Assembly (NCBI RefSeq): GCF_002234675.1
Contig: NC_019862.2
Location: forward strand, 27,572,707-27,636,706
DNA length: 64,000 bases
From: Oryzias latipes
Taxonomy: Eukaryota; Chordata; Actinopteri; Beloniformes; Adrianichthyidae
Direction: 5' to 3'
Below the pieces are notes generated by a model that was not told the DNA's origin, did no database searches, and worked only from the letters and a program-made list of their open reading frames with translations. The position numbers and the translations under genes are program-made. Below are positions 25,358 to 37,200 of this stretch, in pieces; position 1 is the first letter of the stretch; each line of letters opens with the position of its first letter.

Positions 25358-25568
25358 TTAAGCCTTGTGCTATCCTAGGCACTTTAACATTGGGAGTTGG
25401 GTCATCTAGACCCACTAGACAGTGCGCTGAACTTTTTTTCCCAATGATTTTTGATCTTCACTGGTGTCCATGATTACATGAAATCCTCTCCACCTTTATC
25501 CACCTTTGTCACAGTAGGGAGAACACGTCAATGGTCATCTTGACCCCATAGGATAGCACAAGGGTTAA
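25358..25568. mobile_element. piggyBac-like MITE, copy 2
   Basis: Same family as 24,529-24,741 in opposite orientation, flanked by TTAA at 25358-25361 and 25565-25568, with ends GCCTTGTGCTATCCTAG and GGATAGCACAAGGG. Only about 600 bp from copy 1. Confidence 0.8.
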
Positions 25569-26360
25569 GTTGATTTTAACTAAACAGATAAACTACAACA
25601 CTTAAAGAAATGTTCTGTTGTTGTTTTTTTTTTGCATTAAAAAAACCATCAAACATTCTTGTGTCTTGCAGCACACCATCAGGAAATGAGCACTCCAGCC
25701 TGTGAAACTGAAACATTTTATTAGAATGATTAGCAAGTTCTTTTTTAAATTCCTGATGAAAAAGATATTGCTTGGTAACATGGTTATATGACAGTAAAAA
25801 AAAAGGATTGAGATGTTTTCAATTCATAATGGAAAATGACGAAAATCTGACCATCAAATTTAAACATGACATTTCTCTTTTTTTAATTTGACCTTATTAA
25901 GAAGGTTTTCAATGAAAACGTATTTAAATCTTTTTCACTTTGTACCAGAGTAACACAGTTCAGCTAAAACTTGTTCAATATCTGACTTTATGGCAGAAAA
26001 ATATAAAAAGAACAACTAAGCACATTCATTTATTCAAACTCTCACCTTTTGTATCTCAACTCAATCATAATTTGTATAACTCATCCCCACAATTAAGCTA
26101 ATATTAATGTGAATATTTTCATATAGCTAAAATAAAAACTGGCAAATTAACCAGAAGACCACTGGAATTAGATTTTTTTTGTTTGTTTTCAAGATGTTTA
26201 CTGTGGAGGTTTGATAGTTTTGGTACTGTTGCAGATCTGCTATATTTTCTGGATGATGATTTATGTTTGGACAAAAATGCTGCAAGTCCAGGTTCTCTGC
26301 CAGAATGCTGACAAGAAACAAGCTGTCAGTTGTGGTTAACACGGGTGTTTTCCTCTAGCA
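25569..26360. other. Intergenic, A+T-rich, no feature recognised
   Basis: Long A/T runs and short open frames only. Nothing on either strand resembles a conserved protein, RNA gene or complete mobile element. Confidence 0.5.
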
Positions 26361-26369
26361 GGAAGATCA

Positions 26370-27330
26370 AACTCATCATAGAAAAGCTCCAGTAAGTGAG
26401 ATATGAAGTTGAGGGGTGTTGAGTTCATTTTTACCAACAGATTGAAGCAGGACGGATAGACATACTTGTTCCTGGACTTTCACTTCCACTTTGACCAAAA
26501 ATTTATTTATTTCAGTTTTGTTTTCACTGTTTTTTTTGTTTTTCTTTTGTATTATATTTAACACTCGTACCAATTCAACACATTTTTAGAAGAAGACATT
26601 AATCTCTGTGGCCCATATTTATTCAAAGTTCTGGCAATCACAGAGAACTTGAACAGACAGTTCTTGCAGCTTTGGAAACAAACTAGATCAATTAAAACTC
26701 ACTGTTCCTTAGACTCATTTGCTTTTTCTCCCACTGATAAGGATTCTAAAAAAGCCAAAACATCTTCTAGATATTCATAGTTTCCAATTTCATAAAATCC
26801 ACCATTCCACAGAGACATGTTGGTGTTAATTGACATACGAGGAAAGGAAAGCTACCTGGTAAAAAAATAATATGTGTATATATATATATACATACTTTGT
26901 GTGTGTGCAGAAAGGGTGAAGCAGCATCAGCTGCAATGAGAACTTCCTTCATCTGGACACATTGTGCTGCAGTTGCTGAACCAGTTCAACAGTTTCTCAA
27001 ATAGCTCCCTTGAACCATAATACATTAAAAACTGCCTTTTTAAAAAAAATTGGCTGGAGGTTAAAATCAGAGATAAGTTGCCAAAGCTGTCTGTCAACAT
27101 TCATCATGTACAGAGGTTTCTTCAAAGCTGTTCAATTTCCTTATGAAGTATTCGATTTTATTATATTCTCTTTACAGTTGTTGTAAAGGCAATCTCCAAA
27201 GGCTTTTAAATGTTTCTCCCATCAATTATCAGTTTGTGTCCCTTTCATTTGATCATATTTTTCAATGCCAAATTTTGCCTCAAATATAATATGAAAAAAG
27301 GAGGTAAATCCATTAAACCATCTCTAAATC
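26370..27330 (-). pseudogene. Decayed coding region of unknown family
   Basis: The minus strand gives several protein-like stretches in changing frames: CFNLLVKMNSTPLNFISHLL with FYDEFDLP (about 26,480-26,360), WNGGFYEIGNYEYLEDVLAF with LESLSVGEKANESKEQ (about 26,820-26,700), FEKLLNWFSNCSTMCPDEG (about 26,990-26,930) and AFGDCLYNNCKENIIKSNT (about 27,210-27,150). Stops and shifts separate them. The family is not recognised; a transposon-derived gene or a processed pseudogene are both possible. Confidence 0.4.
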
Positions 27331-27389
27331 TTGCTTGATTCTGTGCAGGAGCCTTCACAACTTTTTCAGGGAAAAGTCAGAATACACCT

Positions 27390-27705
27390 TGGATGCAGTG
27401 TAGGACTTCACATCAATTTACCACTCAACCAATGAGTCATGTTGTTAGTGGGAGGAGGTCGTCACAGCGAATCAGCTTTCACGGATTCACACAGGTAGTT
27501 TGGCAGAGATTTTTACGTTGGACGCCCTTCCTGACACAACCCTGTATTTTATCTGGGCTGGGGACCGACACAGAGCGACCCAGACTTGGGGTCCCTTGTA
27601 GCTACATAGTTAGGCAGTAGTGTGGAAGGGTCTTTCCCAAGGACCCACACTAGGAAACAAACCCTGGTTTCCCATGTGCCAGTCTGACATCCAACCTTAC
27701 ATAAG
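27390..27705. repeat. Dispersed fish repeat
   Basis: GGACGCCCTTCCTGACACAA followed by CCCTG, TTTATCTGGGCTGGGGACCG and, near the end, CAAACCCTGGTTTCCCATGTG match a common fish interspersed repeat with a tRNA-like GGTTCGAACC-type word at one end. No coding potential is inferred. 27,710-28,740 shows nothing further. Confidence 0.5.
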
Positions 27706-28740
27706 ACTAATTTAGTGAGTTGGAGTAGAAGAATAACGAATGTCTGCTTATGTCACAATCCAAGATATACTTGGAGAAACTCAGAATCCACTGTCTGGCA
27801 GGAGATGGGGACGCTTTATGAGCCAATATTATGAAGCTGTAATCAGCTCTGTGGTTGTGTTAAAGCACTAACTCATCCCCCCACTAAGTAGGGAAAATAG
27901 CACGCTCCCTCAAACTCCAATGCTGGTCTTCTCGCCGCCACTGCACACAAGTCACGCTGCACAACCCCACAACTTCCATCAGCTGAAAACTGCTTTTTGT
28001 GCTTGGATGACCTGATCTCTTTGTGGATTAGACTCTCACCAATCTGAACTAGAAAGTACCGGTTTTAGCCCTGCTTCTGTTAGTTTTCTTTTGACTCCCC
28101 CTTCCAGCTCATTGTGTACATGTGAATACCATTTGAAACGTTTTCCAGAACACGGGAACGCTCACCTTCAGGTTTCCCTGCCTGATTCATCACTCTGTTA
28201 TCTTAGGAGATGAAATGCTGTTCTCACAAACATTCTGTGCTGCTTTAAGCCGTTTGTGATGATTCAGACAAATTCTGACAGCATTTCCTGCCCAAATGAA
28301 ACTCTGATAATAGACGTTTGTAGAATTACTGGCAATGAATGGATAAACATTCATGTGGTGTTTATGAAGTACATTACTTAAAGAAAAATCTTGATTCATA
28401 ATTAATTCAAAAACTATAAGAGCTTTGCTGCTGTCATGTCACACAGCTAATTCAGTTTTTATTACTACTGCTTTGCACAACTACTCACACACACATACAC
28501 ACCTGTAAAGCTGAGCCATCAGTATGTCATCATGCCACATGTGCTAAAAATAAAACCAACGGCCCAACGGAATTTCATGGGTGTCATCTCACCAGCTTCC
28601 AACAGAGGGCAGCAGGTCCATGCTCATCTGATCCCATGTTCAGATGCTTCACCTCAGCCGAGTGTCACATCATTTGTTTTGTCAATGGAATTTTCCTTTA
28701 ATAGAAATAATTAATGTTTTTTTTCTGTTCATAGACTTAA

Positions 28741-29718
28741 CCACTGCTCGTTAATGGAAATTTCTAATCAGCCAATCACATGGCAGCAACTCAATGCATT
28801 TAGGCATGTAGACATGGTCAAGATGATCTGCTGCAGTTATTCTGTGATTTTCACCCACAACCATATAGGATTTACAGAGAATGGTCTGAAAAAAAGAAAA
28901 TATCCAGTGAGCAGCAGTTCTGTGGGCAACAGAAAGCCAACAGGAGCTCAAATGCCCACTGGCTACAGCCGAGGTCTGCAGAAGAGCATCTCTGAACGCA
29001 CTACATATGAGGCAGATGGACTACAGCAGCAGGATACCACCCTGGGCACCACTCTTGTCACAAGAAGAGGAATTTGAGGCTACAATTCATCCAGACATAC
29101 CAAAACTTGAGTTTCTATTTCTGCTGCTGCCTTCAGATGGTAGGGACTTCCACATGAAAGCATTGATCCATCCTGCCTTGTATCAACGGTTCAGGCTGGT
29201 GGTGGTGGTATAATGGCGTGGGAGATATTTTTTTGGCACACTTTGAACCTCATAGTATCAACTGAGCACGGTTCCAACACCACAGCCTACACATGAGTAT
29301 TGTTACTGACAATGTCCATCACTTTCTGACCACAGTGTACCGTCTTCTGAAGGCTACTTCCAGCAGGATAAGGCGCTGTGTCATAAAGCTGGAATCATCT
29401 CAGACTGGTTTCTTGAAACATGACAATGAGTTCTTGAAACATGACAATGAGTTCTCTGGACTCAAATGGTCTCCACAGTCACCAGATCTCAACCCAATAG
29501 ATCACCTTTGGGATGTGGTGGAACGGGAGATTGGCATCATGGATGTGCTGGCGACAAATCTGCAGCAACTGTGTGAAGTCATCATGTCAAAATGGACCAA
29601 ACTCTCTGAGGAATGTTTCCAGAACTTTGTTGAATCTTTTCCACCAAGGATTAAGAAGTTCAGAAGGAAAAAGGGGGTCCAAATAGCAAGGTGTAGCTAA
29701 TAAAGTGGTCGGTACACG
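28741..29718 (+). mobile_element. Tc1/mariner element remnant, plus orientation
   Basis: Same family as 21,351-22,736. Plus-strand transposase pieces include QPITWQQLNAFRHVDMVKMI near the 5' end and WSPQSPDLNPIDHLWDVVER, containing the second catalytic Asp region, near 29,465-29,525. It ends CTAATAAAGTGGTCGGTACA. Deleted and frameshifted, including a 21-bp tandem duplication (TTCTTGAAACATGACAATGA, about 29,411-29,452), so it is inactive. The 5' inverted repeat is missing. Confidence 0.85.
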
Positions 29719-32700
29719 TTTGCTTCTGGCTTAACGTTAAAGATTTGTCTTTTGGTACCGTTTATCAATCTCACCGTGAAAAGTACGTTTAAATGCTATA
29801 TTTCCATGTCTTTGTGTCCTTAATTAAGACGGAGCAATTTTTTCTACCTCATTTCCATTCTGCTGCTGTTTCCCGTAAAGTCTCGAGCATCAAGTATCAA
29901 AAGCAGATGAAGCTCTGCAAACTTTGTACTGCAGAGGAGAACAAACAAAATCCAGTCCTTCACTCTTGAAATGATTGTGTCATTATTAAGTAAAATGAAG
30001 CTCTACTAGCTGTGAGGTGGTGTTGAAATCCTTGTAATAGTAAATAAAAGTCTAGCAAATTATCTCAGAAAATTGTGAACCAAACAAGACAAAAAAACAG
30101 TTGAAAGTTCCATAAATGGATGCTTCTGTGTTCAACTTTAAATTTTTTTCCCCTAAGCCTTTTTGTCGTAGCAACGCTTTCAGAGCTTGGCATCAGATTA
30201 ATGATCTTGTGTGGAACAGAGCAATAATGAGGTACAAGTGTTCCATCCGCAGCTTTTGATGAGCAGCTGATGTCCGGCTCATCAGCGTAAGAGGATGCAC
30301 AGCAATGCTGAGGACACTTCAGGCCTGCCTATGATTACATTTACATTGCAGGCATGTGTGGCATCTTGACAACACAGCTGCACCTTTTGTTCTGCTCCAT
30401 TAATTTTTCCGCGCATCAAGCCCCTTCTGTGGTCTATAAAGCTGATCTGAGATACTTCTGACCCTTCATTTATGATGTTCTCCCACAGCTACCACGGTTT
30501 AACTCAAACAAGAGGTTTCCAGTAACAAAGAAACACGTTCATCCAACTATTTTCAATTTTATGGTTACAGCATACAGTATGTGTTTTTAAATACCCTAAT
30601 ACAAATTAATCACACAACTCTTAACAAAATGGAAAAGTACTTTTGAACACATGTGCAAAATAAAATTCTCGAAAACGAAAAAACTAAATGCTACCACAGC
30701 ATTTATCATTAAACTTGTTTATGTATTTAACCTTGATTTGAATGAAAGAACCACTGAGATCAAGTGCTGTTTTATATGGCCAAGAGGTCGGCACTAGACG
30801 CCAAGCAAAGCAGTTTAATCCTCTAAAACCTTTCATATCATTTTTGATCAACACATTACTGAGACTCCTATCTCATTAACATGACCCAAACTTTCTCCAA
30901 AGACCTATTGTATGTAACTTGGTCCATGTTTTCCTCCCTGCAGTTCATCATCATTCCACTAGGGGCAGTAGAAGGACTTTTCTTGCTTATTTCAAAATGG
31001 CTGCTTTCCTTAAAATCTCAAAATCCCTTTTGGTGGGAATAGTTTAGGTAAGTTTAGAAACTTTATGGTAAGAATTACTCATCTATTGTTATTCGTTTTT
31101 TAAAAATGACTATTTGCTGTGTTGAAATAATGCAAAATTTGTTGACATTTATTTCTTTATATTAGCTAGGCAATGCAAAAGAAAATGTGTGGATTAAATC
31201 TGAGACAGTGGGTAAATGTTTGTTTTTTTCCTGAACACTCATGTCAAAGTTTTTGCACCTTAAACTAACATCGTTGTGAGCAAAAACTTACCAAATCAAA
31301 CAACATACCATAATTGATACTATCTTTTTCTTGTAAAAAGAAAATCCATACTGCAAATAGCCTATTTATGTTTGGATTTCATCGAAAAACATCTTGATTT
31401 AAAGAAAGAAATTTGAATTTTCTGTTAAGGACTGCCAGGACTGCCTCTGTCTCACTCCTGGCTCACGTTGATCATCTACAGCTCTTTACGTTTCTGTCAA
31501 TTACCATCAGTCTGTTTACAGAAAGTGTCTGGTTTTCAGTTCCTCCTGGTCAAGTCATCTGCTCTGCTCTGTCACCTTTTCTGTTGCTCCATGGTTTTTG
31601 TCATCTTTCAGTATGTGTCTTAAATGTTTTGGTTTCTGACACATTGCCGGGTCTCCTGCCATTTTGGGTCCTACACTACCGATTCCTGAAATGATCAGTA
31701 AGATGGCCAGCATGGAGTAGAAGGGTTTTGCTTCAGTCCCAACCAACCTTTTCACAGTGACTGAAACGAACCCCAGAAGTATGAGGTTCCATTTGTGCCA
31801 AAAATCTGTTTTTGTGTCCATGGAACCTCATACAGAAGAATCCAGGGCTTTGTTCCTGTGGGGATCTTAGAGTCATATCAAGAGAAAAGGTAAAATGCTG
31901 CACTGCTTTAGGCGGGAGAGCATTAGCTGTCTGAATAAAGCACTGAGGTCTAAGCTGGGATTAGCTCTGCAGCGCAGCATACAGCCAAGGGATTTCTCTT
32001 TAACCTTATGCCTTGGGTGGTGACAAGAGGGGGGTGGGACGATGATAATTTCAGTTATTGTTACTTCAAATCAATCTCACCGTGCCACACATGGAAATGG
32101 CATTAACAGTTAAATCAATATCTGAAGTTTTTGTTTTTACTTTCAAAGGCGGAAAAATGAATTGTGTTGGACATGCTTGCAGGTTTTTCAGTTGAAGTGA
32201 GACGCTCATACTATACAAACTAAATTGTTGTATCTGTGAATGATACTGACTGCAGAAATACAATACAGCTGTTAAAAAGCTTAAAGAAGAAACCCGCCCT
32301 GTGTTGAGTTTTTCTGCTGTATTTTTTTCACTAAAGACAGTCTTTCTTTATATTTAAAGTTGTGCTTTGCTCCAATTTTATTTGTAAGATGAGGATTGAT
32401 GAAAAACCAGACTGCAGTTCTTTTCCTGCTCAAAAAAAAAAAAAAAAATTTTTAGAGTTGAATTGATTCACTTTAATTCCACAAATTGAGGTGATTCTCT
32501 TTAGTTTAAAGAGAAAACCTGTTCTTTTCCTGCAGAAGAACCTGAAGGTTACAGCGAATGAAGGAAGGATGTAATTGATATTTTTATTGTGCTCACAACT
32601 AATAGTGAGAGATCAATACTTACAGGCACTTATGAGTGTAAAAGTATGGGGAAAATACTTTCCACGATGGCTTCCAGTCTTATGTAAGAAGTACTGAAAC

Positions 32701-34258
32701 TTTGTTCTAAATGCAACATTTGATGCATAGCTAATGTGATTCATGAAGCTGCGGGGAAAAGAGAAAAATGAAACATGTTGAGTTTACTGGATGAATGACA
32801 TCATCTCCCTCAGTGTTAGAGCTGAGGTGGACGCCGTGACAGTAGATGAGGTGATGGACTCCTCCTCTGTCTGTCCTGGGAGCTGTCAGCTCAGTCTGCA
32901 CTGATCTCACGCAGCACAGCTTCTAAATGCTATATTAAGGCTAGCATTTAGCTTTTTCTTTTTTGTTTTTCTTTTTTTTGGTGAGCATGTGAGGGGACAA
33001 AGCTGCTGGAGCTATAACTGGATTCAAACCAACAAAAACATTCATGATCGGGAAGATGGACGAGAGAAGTCAGAAAAAAAATGACACTTTGATCGGTTGG
33101 ATAAATTGTGAGTGAAACAGCTTCAACCAGGTAAGTTAATTCTATTTTTCCGTCACGTAGATTCAAAACTAAAACTTGTTTGTTCAAAGTCACTTTATCT
33201 CATGTAGCAGGAGAATTTCCTATGAGTAATTCTTACAATGTGTAGAATGTGGTTTAAACCAAGAACAAGGGACAGTAAGTAACAACATCACATTTGACTG
33301 CTTTTTAACTGGTTTTAGAGCCAAAACTAATAAATCTATATGAATTATCAAGAATTATTCATTTACATTCATAATAGCCTTTAAAAACAAAATATTAAAG
33401 AGGAATTAATATAAAAAATAAAGATTCAGAATATCTTCACCAGGATTTGTTGCATTTATATATAACATATGTCTTTCTTATTTACTCCATTTTCTCATTA
33501 TCTATCTGCACATGCTGGACCCGGAAATTCTTGGCATTTGGCGTCGGTTTATTGAACTTGACTGATGGTTTAACCCCCCCCCCCCCCCCCCACTTCCAAA
33601 AAGCAAGCAAAGGTCTTTACAGTCAAAGAAATGGCTGCAGAACAGCCTTCGTTCTCTGTGCAAACATGCAGGCGTGCAGGAACAAAACAGTGCACACCTG
33701 CTTTCCCCTTAAGTCACTTTTCCAACACTCAGCTTCTTGGCAATTCTCTCAGTGTAATTGATTTGGAGGGGGGGTGGCTTAAGTTCTTGCTCCCAACACT
33801 AATCTACCTGAGTGCACGTGTTGTAACCACTGGTGTTAAGCAGACATCAGTGAGCATCGCAGAAAAGGACGGACTGGCCAGTCAGTAAAAAAAGCTGTCA
33901 AAATAACTTGAATTAATCTAAAAAATAATCTAAAAGGGTGATTTAATGCACATGCACTGACAGAATGCTATTGTTGGGATTGTTGTTCTTTAACTGGGTC
34001 CTAATAGACTTAAGCTGGAGCATACACCACCCAGCAGAGCAGCTACAGTCCACTGTAAGCCATAGCTGATGGTTCACAGAAACAGCCACTGATCTTGTTT
34101 AGTGTTTAAGGACATAAGGAGGATGTATTTTTAGTTGCTACTCTGGCACAGAGGGTGAAAAGTGGCGTGCGGTCAACATAGCACTTCTTCTGAGTCCGTT
34201 TTTTCATGTTACTGTTTGTGTTACCTGTCTGATGCAGGCAAACAGAAGTGTATACAAG
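29719..34258. other. Intergenic region upstream of cnga3
   Basis: About 4.5 kb with no recognised gene. It contains a perfect 14-bp inverted repeat (31,779-31,833) and a C18 tract at 33,574-33,591. Just before the cnga3 start codon, a GATGCAG acceptor-like site near 34,231-34,237 suggests a spliced 5' untranslated exon further upstream. The cone promoter should lie in this stretch but no defined element could be picked out. Confidence 0.4.
33574..33591 (+). repeat. C18 homopolymer
   Basis: Eighteen consecutive C upstream of cnga3; likely variable in length. Confidence 0.9.
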
Positions 34259-37200
34259 ATGGCAAAAGTCTGCAGTGAAACCTCCCTCTCAGCACGCCAG
34301 CGGTTGTCCTCAAACCCGTCTGATGATGAGCTGGCTGTCATCGAAAATGGGGGGAGCAGGTCGGAAAGAAAAAAAGAGAACAGGTTTCAACTTTTGTGAT
34401 TAGCAGCAAAAGAAATATACATATTTTGACCCTTTTTATTGTCTGAATTTGTTTTCTGTAAGTAATAATGAATCACTTTTCCTGCCTGCTATTTTCTAGG
34501 ATCCAGTCTCTTAGTGGAAGCCTGACCCCCAAAACACACACTGGTGCCACAGCAATGGCAAGGTAAACACACAATTACACCACAAAAGCATTTGGAACTC
34601 TTGTAAGCCTTTACCACCATAACACGCCTGTTTTCAGCAACTAACTAACATTTTCTTTTATCAGTTTTGAGAAATTGGGGTTAAGCTCCTGGAAAAAGTT
34701 TAATCAAGTTTTGCCTTTTTAACTAAAACTACTAATTCTTCAAGAAGGTTCAAAAATAAACAACAAAAACAACAATTTCTTACCATAAAAATGTAAATTG
34801 TTCAACTTGCAGCTTTGCAACACCAATGTCAAGTATGTGAAACACATAATTCTCTTTAACCACATTAAATGTCCATTGCAGCATTCTGGAACCAGCTTAT
34901 TCATTCATTCATTTTCTAAACCCGTTGTGTCCCTTTCGGGGTCACGGGGCTGTTGCAGGGCCACGATCACACACCCATGCACACTCATATTCACACCTAT
35001 GGACAATCTAGAGTAACCAATTAACCTATGAAGCATGTTTTTGGAGTTTGGAAGGAAGCCAGAGTCCCCGGAGAAAACCAATGCATGCACGGGGAGAACA
35101 TGCAAACTCCACACAGAAAGGTCCCCCATTGGTGTTCTGATTCAGGTCCCCCAAAATGAAATGACTTGAACAAGAGCGCAAATCACCGCACCACAGTGCA
35201 ACCCTATTTAAATTTGAGAATAAAAAAAACTTAATTTTTTAAAAAACATCTTAAAACCCATTTTAATCGCCAGGCTTTTAGCACAGCATGAGACTCTGCT
35301 GGTCTGGTCGGGTTTGGTTTAACTATTGCATTTATTTTATATTTTGCTTTTACCTTTTTTTTTAAACTTTTGGATCGTTGTTTTTATTGCTTGTAGATTT
35401 TAATGTTTGACTTTGGTCATGTCAAGGTGCCATATAGATAAATAAACTATAACTATAAACAATCCTAATGCTAATGCAACAAATTAAGGTCAGTGCTTTT
35501 TAAAAAAAACGCTTTTTTGATGAAAAAAATTTGAAATTGTCAACCTGAAGGGATACAGAAATGCTGAAATGGTTTTCCGCTGATCTCTTTTGTCAGTTTA
35601 TAGGAGATCAGACCGTTACTTACCTCAGCAGGCAGAGTTTTTCAGATTTTTTCCCCCTCAGTTTTGAAAAAAAGGAAAGATGAGCCCTCTTGCAGTGATC
35701 TTCCTTTAGGAGCCTTACTTCCACACAAGTCCGCTTTGTCTTCAGCTCTGATGGACAATTCCATCATGACCCCATTTGTGCGTTTCATAGTGATGGATTG
35801 ATGTCAACGTTTTTGCCTGCCTTGATCTCCTGTTCAAGACAGAGGAAAAAAACGGAAGCAACAGGAGCTGCAGCAACACAACCGAATGTAAACATCAAAC
35901 ACACCGCCAAAAATGTCTCATGTCTAAACTGTGTTGTTCAGACATCTGCAAAGGCTTCATGCCAGAAACCACAGCAAAATGTCAGGACCGTCAGGCTGTA
36001 TCAGCAGTTTTTACAGTTTGCTCCTTGCCTGAATGGATGTCACCTTCAGCTGCTTTACCTCCTGCTGACCATCTAGGCTGTCTTACTTCTTCTCCATGCT
36101 GCGGAACTGGACCTCCTTTAGAATGAACCCCCCTGAAGAGAGGCGCGACTCTTTCCTCGAGCGTTTCAGAGGTCCTAAGCTCAAAGAAGCGTCCAACGCA
36201 GGGAACAGGTCAGATGAGGACAAGCTTCGACACAGAAGGTAAGAACCTGGCTTCTGAGGAAGAAACCTGAACACAGTTTTAAAATCCTTTAACATTGGGT
36301 AGGACAAAAAATAATATCCAAAATTTTATTGCAATAAATTATTTGCTAGTTCCTAAACTGAGGAAACTGCAGCCTCAGTTGACGTAATGTTTATTTTACT
36401 GTTTAGAGAAAAAGTTCAAGTCAGTGTTATAGTCTAAAACGTTCAATTTACATCTCGCATGATTTAGAAAATAAATTATTCTAATATTTTTAAACGATTA
36501 CAGTTCAAAATTTGAGTAAAACGTTGATAAAAAAACAAATTGTCTGACATTTTTAAATGAAGTGCTCACTGAGTGTGTATATATCTGGACAAAGAAAATA
36601 AAAGAATAAAATCCTTTTTTTTGTACTCTTTGTTAGTAAGTGGCCTCTGGCTACTTACAACATGAATAACTGCAACAACACAGACGAGTAAGTGCATGTT
36701 TATGTGAGACTGTAGATAGAGATTTTTTTTTCATAATATTAACTTTGGTGGTATTTTCGTATTTTCTACAGTCTAAGAAAGCTTTTCCTTTTAGTTTTTC
36801 TTTTATTTAATTACAGTTTGGATAAGATTATACATTAAAGGACTTTTATAGAAAGTTATGGTGTTGGCTTTTAAAAAATTTAAGATTTTAAGTTTAAGCT
36901 GTGCCACAAAATAATTCTCCTGCAGTTTAGGGCCATCTGCTGGGCAAATATTTCACCTACACCATATCTTTCAACTCAGTCCTGATTTAGACCCCCCCCC
37001 CCCCCCCCATGTAGTCAGATCCCACTGTCCGTCCATATGGATTAAGTGGAATCATTATGTCACTGTACGATTGTGATCCCTAGCAAAAAGGAGGATAAAA
37101 AAGATGAGATTAAGAAAGATGAAAAAAAGGAGGAGAAAAAAGAGGATGATGGCAAAAAGGAGGAGGAAAAGAAGGATGAGAAAAAAGATGAGAAGAAGGA

